From Ahrensia marina (GTDB lineage Bacteria; Pseudomonadota; Alphaproteobacteria; Rhizobiales; Rhizobiaceae), in contig NZ_JXMU01000001.1 in NCBI RefSeq assembly GCF_001293565.1, positions 62,001 through 126,000 on the forward strand: a stretch of DNA of 64,000 nt, written 5' to 3'. Made by a program: the position numbers and the translations under genes. The notes under the pieces were generated by a model that was not told where the DNA came from, ran no database searches, and saw only the letters and a list, made by a program, of their open reading frames with translations. Below, piece after piece: positions 27,785 to 35,906 of this stretch (positions are counted from its first letter, which is position 1; each line of letters opens with the position of its first letter).

Positions 27785-28514
27785 GGTTCGTCACATTCAT
27801 TTTAGCAGTATCGATCCAAGGCTCTGCGCCTTTGTAAATCGTGATCATTGAAAAATAGGGAGCGCTCTCATCCGTCATATCAGCAAGAGGCATCGTGCGC
27901 TGTTCGCCAAGGCTGACACGCTCAAGATAAATGGCTTTATCCAGAAGGTTCAGCTCGTTGAGCAAATCTCGAATTCGCTTAAGGTGGCGGCCAACCTTCA
28001 TAATAACGAGCGCGTCTGTAGCGTTGATACGCTCTGTCAGTTCATCATCCGGCAAAGGTCCCGGTAAAATTGTCAGCACATCATTGCGCGCGGCAAGTGG
28101 GATGCCGCTGACCGCAGCGCCCGTCATAATGGATGAGACACCGGGAACGACTTCGCAGTCATATTTGTCTGAAAGTCGCTCGTAAACATACATGAATGAG
28201 CCATAAAAGAACGGATCACCCTCGCACAGAACAATCACATCGCGGCCCGCATCCAAATGCGCCACTATGTTTTCAGAAGCCTCATCATATACTTGCGCGG
28301 CTGGAAAACGTTCAACGCGCATCGGTACGACAATCGGAATTTCAATCTGGTCTTTACGCAAACATCCTGCAACGATTGACCGTGCAAAGCTCTGACCACT
28401 ATCAGGGGCCGGATAGGCAATGACTTGCGCACCCGTAATCAACCGCCATGCACGAAGGGTAATCAGGTCCGGTGCGCCAGGCCCAACGCCAACACCATAG
28501 AGTTTTCCGCTCAT
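27777..28514 (-). CDS. cobI: Precorrin-2 C20-methyltransferase (CobI)
   Basis: A 245-residue tetrapyrrole methylase: 'LYGVGVGPGAPDLITLRAW' at the N-terminus and 'VIVLCEGDPFFYGSFMYVY' near residue 90. It adds the C20 methyl to precorrin-2. I place the start at 28514, which overlaps the cobL stop (ATGA) and gives the usual family length; an upstream frame to 28562 adds an unrelated N-terminus. The 3' end overlaps cobJ by eight bases. Confidence 0.92.
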   Translation of the reverse strand: MSGKLYGVGVGPGAPDLITLRAWRLITGAQVIAYPAPDSGQSFARSIVAGCLRKDQIEIPIVVPMRVERFPAAQVYDEASENIVAHLDAGRDVIVLCEGDPFFYGSFMYVYERLSDKYDCEVVPGVSSIMTGAAVSGIPLAARNDVLTILPGPLPDDELTERINATDALVIMKVGRHLKRIRDLLNELNLLDKAIYLERVSLGEQRTMPLADMTDESAPYFSMITIYKGAEPWIDTAKMNVTNHD

Positions 28515-29716
28515 ACGCCTTTGCTCCATGACCATTGTGTCACCGGCATGGAAGGCTTCCATCCGTGAAAGGCTCCGACATTTGCTGTGCTCTCCACCGA
28601 AATGCGCTGCAGCTCACCGCCATGTTTTGCGAAAGCTTCCAGCAATACGGCCTCGCTCTCAAGCGTGACGGCATGAGCAACCAAGCGGCCATAAGGCTTT
28701 AAGGCATTGATGGAAACGGCAATTGTCTCCATTGAAAGCCCGCCGCCGATAAACACGGCATCCGGCTCTTCAAGCCCCTCCAAAGCATCCGGCACTTGGC
28801 CATTCAATAATTCTAATTTAGGCGTGCCGAGCTGGACCGCGTTTTGCCGTGCCATTGCGCGGCGGTCTTCACGCGGCTCAAGACCGATAGCCTGCGCTTC
28901 GGGGGCGCCACGCATCCATTCAATCGCGATCGACCCGCACCCGCAGCCAATATCCCACAATAGAGCGCCACGTGTTGGCACCAGCTTGGATAGTGCCAGC
29001 GCCCGAACGGCACGTTTCGTCATTTTGCCATCGTGTACAAAAGCATCATCCGGCAGGCCGGTACGCGGCAATATTTGCGTGCCCGCCCCTGCAACACATT
29101 CAATAGCCAAGGTATGAAAGTCCGGAACATCATGTTTCCAGCTTTCCGCAACGCCATCAAACCGCATCTCATTCGGGCCGCCCAGAGCGGCAAGTACAGT
29201 CATTTTGGAAGCGCCATAACCGCGGTCAACAAGCAGTTCAGCAACGGTTTCAGGAGATGTCTTGTCCTTCGTTAGAACAATCAAACGCACACCGGGCGCA
29301 AAATAAGGAACAATCTGTTCTGCCGAACGGCCATGCACCGTCAGCGTTTCAACATCAGCCAAAGACCAGCCAAGCCGCGTTGCGGCCCATTGGAATGCGG
29401 ACAGTTGCGGATAATAGGCAATCTCTGACGGCGCGATGGCGCGGCCAATCCGTGCGCCAACAGAATACCAGAGCGGATCACCGGTCACCAGAACAACAAC
29501 GGCGCGCCCTTTGTACGACTTAATGGTATCAATCATCGCATTGAAAGGAGATGGCCACTTGATGCGGGTCGCATTGGGCGCATCTGCCAGTTTGTGATGA
29601 CGGTCACCACCGATGATAATCTCGGCTTCGCTGATCAGTGTGCGCGCTTCTTTCGACAGACCTTCAACACCATCTTCACCGATACCAATAATATTCAACC
29701 AGACTTCGCTCATCAA
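28511..29716 (-). CDS. cobL: Precorrin-6Y C5,15-methyltransferase, decarboxylating (CobL)
   Basis: A 401-residue bifunctional enzyme. The N-terminal half is a tetrapyrrole methylase ('LNIIGIGEDGVEGLSKEA'); the C-terminal half is a Rossmann methyltransferase of the CbiT type with 'ALLWDIGCGCGSIAIEWMR' near residue 250. Together these correspond to CbiE plus CbiT: methylation at C5 and C15 and decarboxylation of the C12 acetate. It overlaps cobH upstream and cobI downstream by four bases each. Confidence 0.92.
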   Translation of the reverse strand: MMSEVWLNIIGIGEDGVEGLSKEARTLISEAEIIIGGDRHHKLADAPNATRIKWPSPFNAMIDTIKSYKGRAVVVLVTGDPLWYSVGARIGRAIAPSEIAYYPQLSAFQWAATRLGWSLADVETLTVHGRSAEQIVPYFAPGVRLIVLTKDKTSPETVAELLVDRGYGASKMTVLAALGGPNEMRFDGVAESWKHDVPDFHTLAIECVAGAGTQILPRTGLPDDAFVHDGKMTKRAVRALALSKLVPTRGALLWDIGCGCGSIAIEWMRGAPEAQAIGLEPREDRRAMARQNAVQLGTPKLELLNGQVPDALEGLEEPDAVFIGGGLSMETIAVSINALKPYGRLVAHAVTLESEAVLLEAFAKHGGELQRISVESTANVGAFHGWKPSMPVTQWSWSKGV

Positions 29717-31239
29717 AGACCGCCTTTCAATCCGGCAGCCAGCGCATTGAGCGTTGCCGAAGCCATGGCACTACCACCACGGCGACCACGCACAGCAATA
29801 TATGGCACGCCGCGGCTATTTTCGATAAGCGCCTGTTTGCTCTCGACTGCGCCGACAAAGCCGACCGGCATACCAATGATCAGTGCAGGCTTTGCAGCGC
29901 CGGCATCGATCAATTCAAGCAGCCGGAATAAAGCCGTTGGCGCATTGCCGATAACGATGACTGCGCCGGAAAACTTGTCTTTCAACAAATCCATCGCAGC
30001 AGCACTGCGTGTGTTTTTCATTTCGCTGGCAAGACTACGTGTCGCCTCATCCGCGATCCGGCAAAGGACTTCATTGCCGTGCTTTAAATGGCGCTCAATG
30101 ATGCCATGACGCACCATTTCAACATCGCAAATAATCGGCGCACCAGCTTCAATCGCCGCAATGCCAGCCTTCACTGCATCAGAGGAAAAAGCGACATCAT
30201 CAACAATGTCGATCATCCCACATGAATGAATCAATCTGAGAGCAACCTTGCGCATATCCTTGGGAAGACTCGTTAAATCCGACTCGCGCTCAACTGTTGC
30301 AAATGATTGCCGGTAAATTTCAGCAGGGTCGCGAATATAGTCCATCCCGTCCGGTTGAACTTTGGGCGCGCGTACAATCCAGCCTTCTTCGCTTTCTACG
30401 GCGGCGCGATCGTTGCCTTTCAATTCATCGGGACATGAAAGGCAATACGCAAATTCATCCTGCGCGTCAGCTTCTGAAAAGGCTTGCGCCACCGTGCGCA
30501 CCTGCGCGGCATCTTTGACTTCATCTTCGCCTTTTTGAACGGCAAAAAGGGACGGGTATATTTCTGCAATAACAACTTGCTTTGATAGATCATCGGCGAA
30601 TCTGGTTTCAAATGGCCAAATGGCAATGTGATCCTTTAAGGCGAGATCTTCGCGTAAAGACTGCAAATGTTTAATACCGGTCATCGACTGCGCAGCGACG
30701 ACACCGGCACCGGCCATTTGCCACAGTGATTTGGCACTTTTGTGCAAGCGCTCGATCCGTCGGAACTCACGGATCATACCAAAAATATGTGTCGGCTTTT
30801 TAGGAGCAAGGCCCGGATAGCGCTCTTTGTGTTGATGCGGATGTCCCCAAAACGGACCATCAACAACTCCCTCAAAAGCAGTTTGATTGAGAATGCCTGC
30901 CGTTTCATAGGTATTGGATTGATTATCGGCATTATCAGAAACAAGCGCCGACAAGCGTTCCCAAACGCTTTGCCAATCCGGCGCGCCGCCAATTCGCTCA
31001 GCAACGCCCTGCGGATATCCGAATGCAAAATCAAAACCGGCAAAAAGCCGCTTACGGGAAGCGAGACTGTCGGCTATGACTTCCCGCACAAGCGCCATCG
31101 CTTCAAACCGCGTTGCCAGATTGCGAACCCATTGCAATTCGGTGCCATCGCAAAGCGCAATCCAAATCGAGTCCGCCCCCGTTTTGGGCGCGTTTGCTGC
31201 GGACCAGTCCACGATCAAATATCGGTCAAAAAGCGCCAC
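29713..31239 (-). CDS. cobH: Fusion of an RNase H-like domain to precorrin-8X methylmutase (CobH)
   Basis: A 508-residue protein, more than twice the usual length of about 210. Residues about 299-508 are CobH ('DYIRDPAEIYRQSFATVE', 'LIHSCGMIDIVDDV' with the catalytic His near 339, 'IGMPVGFVGAVESK'). CobH moves the C11 methyl to C12 to give hydrogenobyrinate. Residues 1 to about 290 form a separate domain with acidic motifs 'YLIVDWSAAN' (Asp11), 'FAGFDFAFGYP' (Asp70) and 'IAEIYPSLF' (Glu226), a spacing and style like DUF429-type RNase H-fold proteins. Its role is unknown. The gene begins ten bases after cbiX and is coupled to cobL. Confidence 0.85.
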   Translation of the reverse strand: MALFDRYLIVDWSAANAPKTGADSIWIALCDGTELQWVRNLATRFEAMALVREVIADSLASRKRLFAGFDFAFGYPQGVAERIGGAPDWQSVWERLSALVSDNADNQSNTYETAGILNQTAFEGVVDGPFWGHPHQHKERYPGLAPKKPTHIFGMIREFRRIERLHKSAKSLWQMAGAGVVAAQSMTGIKHLQSLREDLALKDHIAIWPFETRFADDLSKQVVIAEIYPSLFAVQKGEDEVKDAAQVRTVAQAFSEADAQDEFAYCLSCPDELKGNDRAAVESEEGWIVRAPKVQPDGMDYIRDPAEIYRQSFATVERESDLTSLPKDMRKVALRLIHSCGMIDIVDDVAFSSDAVKAGIAAIEAGAPIICDVEMVRHGIIERHLKHGNEVLCRIADEATRSLASEMKNTRSAAAMDLLKDKFSGAVIVIGNAPTALFRLLELIDAGAAKPALIIGMPVGFVGAVESKQALIENSRGVPYIAVRGRRGGSAMASATLNALAAGLKGGL

Positions 31240-31249
31240 AGCAGATCGC

Positions 31250-32395
31250 TCAGTTCTTCTTCAATGTTCGCGGACCCAAAGGATGGTCGGCCTGCGGATA
31301 CGGATGATGATGGTGATCGTCATGACTATGGGAGTGATCATGATGATGGTCGTGGCCATGGTGATGATCGTGCGTGTGATCATGGCTGTGGTCATGCGAA
31401 TGGACAGGTGTCCACTCTAAACCGTGCTCGGCACAAAATGCTTCATCACGGCATGATGCATCGCAATCACCGTCACAAGGACAATCAGCCGGCGCACCGC
31501 CCACACCTTCCACATGGTGGTGGTGGCTTTCCTGCGCCAAACCGACTTCAGCTTCAAAGCCCAAAACCTGCTCGCGATATTTGCACATCTGGCAGTTCAT
31601 ATTATTGCTGCCTTCAATGATTTCACGCACACGCTCCACCATCGTATCGATCACCAGATCATGATCGTTTAAATATCCGGCTTTGATGAATTCGATATCC
31701 GGATGCTTTTCGGCGACAGCATCAGTCTGCGTGTAAATACGCTTAACCAACACGCCGGTAAAAAGAAAATACGGGAAAACGACGATGCGTTTATAACCAA
31801 GCTTTGCGACATGCTCGAGCGCAGGCTCAACCAGCGGAAACGTCACGCCGGAATAGGCAGTTTCGCCCCAAGCAAACCCCATACCTTCCCAAAGCATACG
31901 CATGACTTTGGCAACATTGGAATTAGCGTCCGGATCAGAAGCACCGCGGCCAACAACAACCAACATTGAATCGTGCAGGCTGTCGCCCTCTTTCCACCCT
32001 GAAGCAATAAGCGCTTCTTTAATCCGCGCACCGGCAGCGCGTATCATGCGCAAATCGATTCCAAGCTCGCGGCCATAATCGATGATGACATCGCGGTTTT
32101 GCGCCTGATAGGTATTAAGCACCGATGGAATATCGTTTTTCGCATGGCCGGCAGCAAACAACATGCCTGGCACAGCCAGAATGTGATTCACACCCTTGGC
32201 TTTAAGCGCATCAAGGCTTTTATGGATGACGGGGTTGGCGAACTCCAGATAGCCGTAGTCAACAGGCACTTGCGGAAAGCGTTCACGCATTCGCTCGGCA
32301 AGCTTTGCAAACTCACCAACAGCGTTCTGGTTACGGCTGCCATGACCACAAATCATGACACCGTATTTTTTGCCTTCAGGCGCGTTATCAAACAT
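31250..32395 (-). CDS. cbiX: Cobaltochelatase CbiX, long form with Fe-S motif and His-rich tail
   Basis: A 381-residue two-module sirohydrochlorin chelatase. The metal-binding His of module one is in 'VMICGHGSRNQ' near residue 18, with 'PGMLFAAGHAKNDIP' near 88. After the chelatase comes an MxCxxC motif ('NMNCQMC', about 268), as described for the Fe-S cluster of Bacillus megaterium CbiX, then a Cys-rich stretch and a tail with more than 25 His residues alternating with Asp. The tail probably binds Co2+ or Ni2+. It would insert cobalt early, although the window also holds late-insertion cobN; a ferrochelatase role in siroheme synthesis is possible. It overlaps the upstream small gene by eight bases. 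Confidence 0.87.
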   Translation of the reverse strand: MFDNAPEGKKYGVMICGHGSRNQNAVGEFAKLAERMRERFPQVPVDYGYLEFANPVIHKSLDALKAKGVNHILAVPGMLFAAGHAKNDIPSVLNTYQAQNRDVIIDYGRELGIDLRMIRAAGARIKEALIASGWKEGDSLHDSMLVVVGRGASDPDANSNVAKVMRMLWEGMGFAWGETAYSGVTFPLVEPALEHVAKLGYKRIVVFPYFLFTGVLVKRIYTQTDAVAEKHPDIEFIKAGYLNDHDLVIDTMVERVREIIEGSNNMNCQMCKYREQVLGFEAEVGLAQESHHHHVEGVGGAPADCPCDGDCDASCRDEAFCAEHGLEWTPVHSHDHSHDHTHDHHHGHDHHHDHSHSHDDHHHHPYPQADHPLGPRTLKKN

Positions 32396-32570
32396 TGTTT
32401 GACTTGCCGAACTTTACGTAGAGAGCGGCAAGAATTGCAACGGCAATAATGGCACCAGCATAGAGAAGATGATGTCCATGGCCATCTTTGAATTCAACGT
32501 GGCCCGCATGTGCAAATGCGTTCGTTGCAAGAATGGAAAAAAGAAGTGTTGCGGAATTTCTAAGCATCAT
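32388..32570 (-). CDS. Small His-rich membrane protein heading the cbiX-cob operon
   Basis: A 60-residue protein with a signal-like N-terminus (residues 1-20, ending 'NAFA'), a short His-rich segment 'HAGHVEFKDGHGHH' exposed next to it, then one membrane span (about 36-53) and a basic end. GAGGGA lies just before the first ATG. Overlap with cbiX implies a linked job; periplasmic cobalt handling is my inference. It resembles small alphaproteobacterial proteins of the DUF6732 type, which I recall only loosely. Confidence 0.7.
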   Translation of the reverse strand: MMLRNSATLLFSILATNAFAHAGHVEFKDGHGHHLLYAGAIIAVAILAALYVKFGKSNNV

Positions 32571-32590
32571 AAGTCCCTCAATTTGCTACA

Positions 32591-32750
32591 GGCATTACCA
32601 AGGGCACTTGCGTTCAATCAAGAACCAAGATCTTCAGTTCGGCAGCGTTCGTTTAAAGTCCCCGATCTGGGTCGACCTATTAACAAACCCCGTTCTGGCC
32701 ATCATATAACAGCACCGCCGGTAATGGGTGCGAACCTAGGCACTAAAGCC
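32591..32750 (-). ncRNA. Candidate 6S RNA (ssrS-like long hairpin)
   Basis: On the minus strand a 160-base segment folds by eye into one long interrupted hairpin. The ends pair (GGCUUUA with UAAUGCC, then CCUAGG with CCUUGG after a bulge). A central open region carries a small GUUC-GAAC hairpin on its 3' side, then an eight-pair stem (CGGCGGUG / CGCUGCCG) leads to an apical hairpin (AGGUC / GACUU over CCC/GGG). Closing stem, bubble with 3'-side hairpin, and apical stem are the 6S RNA plan, and the length suits alphaproteobacteria. A TATGAT hexamer lies 12-17 bases upstream (32763-32768). The RNA ends 20 bases before the first gene of the cbiX operon. A covariance-model search was not possible. 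Confidence 0.55.
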
Positions 32751-32793
32751 CCATGGGTCAATCATAGAAACCCGAAGATGCAAAAGTTTTTGC

Positions 32794-33231
32794 TCAGCCT
32801 GGCACGTGGGATTTCAAATCAAATCCGAGCAAAGATGCCGTCCGCTCAATCAGCTTAACTTCCGATGCAACCAGCTCTCCGTCGGCTTCGGCAATTGCGA
32901 TCATGTGATCAAGTAGCTTTTGCCGCCGTTCGAGGCTGAGTTCTTTAAACATTTCAGCCGATTGCGCGGCAGATGTTTCATAGGCCATCTCGGCAAGATA
33001 TTTATATATGGCGTCGAGTGCAGAGGGCGTGACGCCGAATTCCTCCGCGCAAATACGCTTGAGCATGTCGATTTCGACTTCGCGAACAGTTCCGTCAGCT
33101 AAAATGATACGGAAGAGCAATAACAACTCCGCACTGAGCGCCGGATCACCGGCAACCAAACGAACATTTTTATCCGTTTCGATCATGGATTTCACTTTTG
33201 CAAAAAAGCTTTGTGGTTTGTCCGCACCCAT
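32794..33231 (-). CDS. TerB-like acidic helical protein
   Basis: A 145-residue, mostly alpha-helical protein with two repeats of the TerB pattern ('LLLLFRIILADGTVREVEIDML' near residue 36 and 'MIAIAEADGELVASEVKLIERTASLLG' near 109), each with a D-G-x-hydrophobic-E loop. TerB-family proteins bind metal ions and are linked to tellurite or envelope stress, but function here is unproven. It lies directly upstream of the 6S-like RNA. Confidence 0.78.
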   Translation of the reverse strand: MGADKPQSFFAKVKSMIETDKNVRLVAGDPALSAELLLLFRIILADGTVREVEIDMLKRICAEEFGVTPSALDAIYKYLAEMAYETSAAQSAEMFKELSLERRQKLLDHMIAIAEADGELVASEVKLIERTASLLGFDLKSHVPG

Positions 33232-33302
33232 TTAAGTCCTCCCAGCTCGGTCAGGGCAGTTTAGCACTTGCCAATGTGCACACACTATGATCATGGAACC
33301 GC

Positions 33303-34061
33303 ATGTCAGCAAGTAATGAAATTATCATCCTCCTCATGTTTGCAGCGTTTTTCGCCGGCTTTATTGATTCCATTGCCGGTGGTGGAGGTCTTGTGACTGT
33401 GCCCGTCCTTCTGATTGCCGGTCTACCGCCACTTCAAGCGCTGGCGACCAACAAATTGCAAGGCCTGTTTGGTGCCGGTTCGGCAGCCTATACCTATGCC
33501 AAAGCCGGTCATGTGGACTTGAAAAAGCAGTTTATTCCTGCGGTCCTATCGGGGCTTGCTGCTTGTCTTGGCGCAGTGCTCATCACGCTGCTTCCATCCG
33601 ATAATATCCGCCTGATCTTGCCTGTTCTGCTCATCGCCATAGCCCTGTTCTTCTGGTTCAAACCCGGCCTGGATGATGTTGACCGCGCACAGCGCATGAC
33701 GCCATTGATTTTCATGGCAACCATCGTTCCGCTTATCGGTTTTTACGATGGCTTTTTTGGCCCCGGAACCGGTTCGTTTTTCATGCTTGCTTTTGTCACC
33801 CTGTCCGGCTTCGGTATTTTAAAAGCCACTGCGCACACTAAACTTTTAAATTTTGCATCCAATATTGGCGGTTTTCTTGTGTTGGCATTAGCAGGAGCCG
33901 TTGTCTGGAAACTTGGTCTCCTGATGGGAATTGCGCAATTTGCCGGTGCCCAGCTTGGTGCCAGACTGGCAATGAAACAGGGCGCGCGCATCATCAAACC
34001 GTTGCTCACGCTTACCTGCATCGCGTTGGCTGCAAAACTACTCTTTGACCAGTATTACTAA
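33303..34061 (+). CDS. TauE/SafE (TSUP) family membrane transporter
   Basis: A 252-residue membrane protein with seven to eight spans and the TSUP signature 'FIDSIAGGGGLVTVPVLL' near residue 22, repeated as 'YDGFFGPGTGSFF' near 145. Family members export or import sulfite, sulfoacetate or other small anions, and some sit in cobalamin regions as candidate metal transporters. Substrate cannot be assigned. The last four bases overlap the convergent gene. Confidence 0.82.
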   Translation: MSASNEIIILLMFAAFFAGFIDSIAGGGGLVTVPVLLIAGLPPLQALATNKLQGLFGAGSAAYTYAKAGHVDLKKQFIPAVLSGLAACLGAVLITLLPSDNIRLILPVLLIAIALFFWFKPGLDDVDRAQRMTPLIFMATIVPLIGFYDGFFGPGTGSFFMLAFVTLSGFGILKATAHTKLLNFASNIGGFLVLALAGAVVWKLGLLMGIAQFAGAQLGARLAMKQGARIIKPLLTLTCIALAAKLLFDQYY

Positions 34062-35173
34062 CGTTTGCCGAAGGTTTTGCGCCTGCCGAATGTGGCAGCC
34101 TCATGGGTTTCGCGCGGCCCCATTCGCCGGTCCTTGACGCGCGGCAGCGGTGTCGGCTCGCTTGCCTTTTCCATGCGCTCACGCAGTGCATTCAAAATCG
34201 CCAAATCGATTGGATCGTTTTCGTTCAAACGTTGGCGTGACCGCTCTTCCTGATCTTTCTGATAGGAGTCTTCCTTCAACACAGAGTGCAAGCCGCCCTT
34301 GATACCAAACTGGGGTACATTGCGCGGAACAAGCAGATAGGAACCCATCGGGTTTGCAGGCTCCGGCGGCTGATGAAACACCTCAATGATCTCGCCTTCG
34401 TCGACACCGAAGGGCGATCCGTTGGCAGGAACACGATCGGCTTTAATCGCCCTATCGATAAACTGAATAGCGCGCTTGATCATCCAATCATAGGAAACCT
34501 GCGCTTCTTTAAAAATAACTGGTTTGGGCAACAGGTACTGCGAACCATTTGCCACCAGACCCACCGCATTTTTCTCATTGATGTAACCGTCACTTGAATA
34601 AAGATACGGACGTATGAAAAAGCTGGTCAGAGAAGCGCTCGCACCGGCCAGTTCAAATGTCTGCGGTGGAACAAGATGGTCACTGGGTAGCCAATGAAAT
34701 GTACAAGCGGGATTATTACGATGCAAAGCATCGGCAATCCAATACGCAAGGCTCATGGCGCGCAGGGAATCTCTCGTTGAAATAAAATTGCCGGAAGCTT
34801 CATCATCGATAGCCGGCGCTATCTCATAGTCACGCAAGGCAGGATTACGTGTCACCGTCACAAAACTGTTGGCGCTATGGTTCGCAACGCGCTGTTCCGC
34901 ATCCGGCATCATCATCTTTGTTATGGGTTGCGGCAAGCAACCGCCAAACCCTTCAATGGGCAACGCATTATCTTCTTGATGAATCGCAATCCGGTAATCA
35001 CCAACCGTAAATACTGTTTGGCGGTTCTCATCCAAAATCATAAGGCAATCGCCGCGACATCCAATCTTTGCAGCGATGCTGGCGATTTCACCTTTAATTC
35101 TGTCAAGCGCCATTGGCGAGAAACGATTGTGCAGCAGCACACATTCGATCGAACTGATAGGCTGGATATCCAT
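34058..35173 (-). CDS. Conserved-looking protein of unknown function
   Basis: A 371-residue soluble protein without signal peptide or membrane span. I do not recognise a family. The N-terminal 100 residues contain four Cys (11, 39, 43 and 78), two of them as 'GCRGDC'. The middle contains a 'HWLPSDHLVPP' stretch, and the C-terminus is strongly basic ('RRMGPRETHEAATFGRRKTFGKR' region). Base composition and codon use match the neighbours, so it does not look foreign. It lies between the TSUP transporter and cobO but shares no operon with either with confidence. Confidence 0.6.
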   Translation of the reverse strand: MDIQPISSIECVLLHNRFSPMALDRIKGEIASIAAKIGCRGDCLMILDENRQTVFTVGDYRIAIHQEDNALPIEGFGGCLPQPITKMMMPDAEQRVANHSANSFVTVTRNPALRDYEIAPAIDDEASGNFISTRDSLRAMSLAYWIADALHRNNPACTFHWLPSDHLVPPQTFELAGASASLTSFFIRPYLYSSDGYINEKNAVGLVANGSQYLLPKPVIFKEAQVSYDWMIKRAIQFIDRAIKADRVPANGSPFGVDEGEIIEVFHQPPEPANPMGSYLLVPRNVPQFGIKGGLHSVLKEDSYQKDQEERSRQRLNENDPIDLAILNALRERMEKASEPTPLPRVKDRRMGPRETHEAATFGRRKTFGKR

Positions 35174-35275
35174 TTGCTTCCCCCTTGGGCTTAAGGGAAA
35201 AGTTTAAGCTGCGATTATTAAAATTTGAAAAATTCTATCGCGGGCACCAAAAGCCATTTGTTCACAATGGCTTAT

Positions 35276-35905
35276 TTACCACTCAACGCCGATTTGCGCT
35301 TTAATGCCACTGCGGAAAGGATGTTTGACAAGTTCCATTTCTGTCACGAGGTCAGCAGCATCAATCAGCTCTTCTTTCGCATTGCGTCCGGTAAGAACCA
35401 CATGCGTCATGTGTGGCTTATGCGCTTTTAAAAATGCGACAACGTCATTTATGTCGATATAATCATAGCGGATAGCAATGTTGATTTCATCGAGCAAAAT
35501 CATGTGATTGCTCTCGTCCAATATCTCTTCTTTGGCCTTTGCCCACGCCGCCTGCGCCATTTCAATATCGCGCGACTTGTCCTGCGTTTCCCACGTAAAG
35601 CCTTCGCCCATGGTGTGAAAGCTGCAAACATCGCCGAATTTATCCAAAATGAGATCACGCTCGCCGGTCGACATTCCCCCTTTGATAAACTGAACGACTG
35701 AGCACTTCCGGCCATGCGCAATATTACGGAAAATCATGCCGAAGGCCGCAGTGGATTTGCCTTTTCCTTTGCCGGTATGAACGATGACAAGACCTTTTTC
35801 ATCAGTCTTGGTCGCCATGATTTTGTCCCGTGCGGCTTTTTTCTTGGCCATTTTCGCATTGTGTTTTGCAACATCATCAGCAACAGGCTTATGCTCTTCA
35901 CTCAT
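35276..35905 (-). CDS. cobO: Cob(I)yrinic acid a,c-diamide adenosyltransferase (CobO)
   Basis: A 209-residue CobA/CobO/BtuR-type adenosyltransferase with the P-loop 'HTGKGKGKSTAAFG' (about residues 44-57), 'FIKGGMSTGERDL' and 'LLDEINIAIRYDYID'. It attaches the 5'-deoxyadenosyl group to Co(I) corrinoids. It starts one base after cobN and is the last gene of the riboswitch-led operon. Confidence 0.93.
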   Translation of the reverse strand: MSEEHKPVADDVAKHNAKMAKKKAARDKIMATKTDEKGLVIVHTGKGKGKSTAAFGMIFRNIAHGRKCSVVQFIKGGMSTGERDLILDKFGDVCSFHTMGEGFTWETQDKSRDIEMAQAAWAKAKEEILDESNHMILLDEINIAIRYDYIDINDVVAFLKAHKPHMTHVVLTGRNAKEELIDAADLVTEMELVKHPFRSGIKAQIGVEW

Positions 35906-35906
35906 A

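Noticed and set aside
31316-31424. Tandem DNA repeat of CAT/GTG-like units
   Set aside because: Short-period pattern is explained by the Asp/His codon repeats of the CbiX tail and not by a DNA repeat element.
30742-31620. 292-codon frame on the plus strand opposite cobH and cbiX
   Set aside because: Shadow of the fused CobH and of the His-rich CbiX tail; its apparent low-complexity region is the complement of the His codons.
32591-32750. Cobalamin riboswitch before the cbiX operon
   Set aside because: The position fits, but no B12 box (GCCAGGAGACCTGCC-like) or CCGCAACTG element is present on either strand, and the fold is one long hairpin instead of the multi-arm aptamer.
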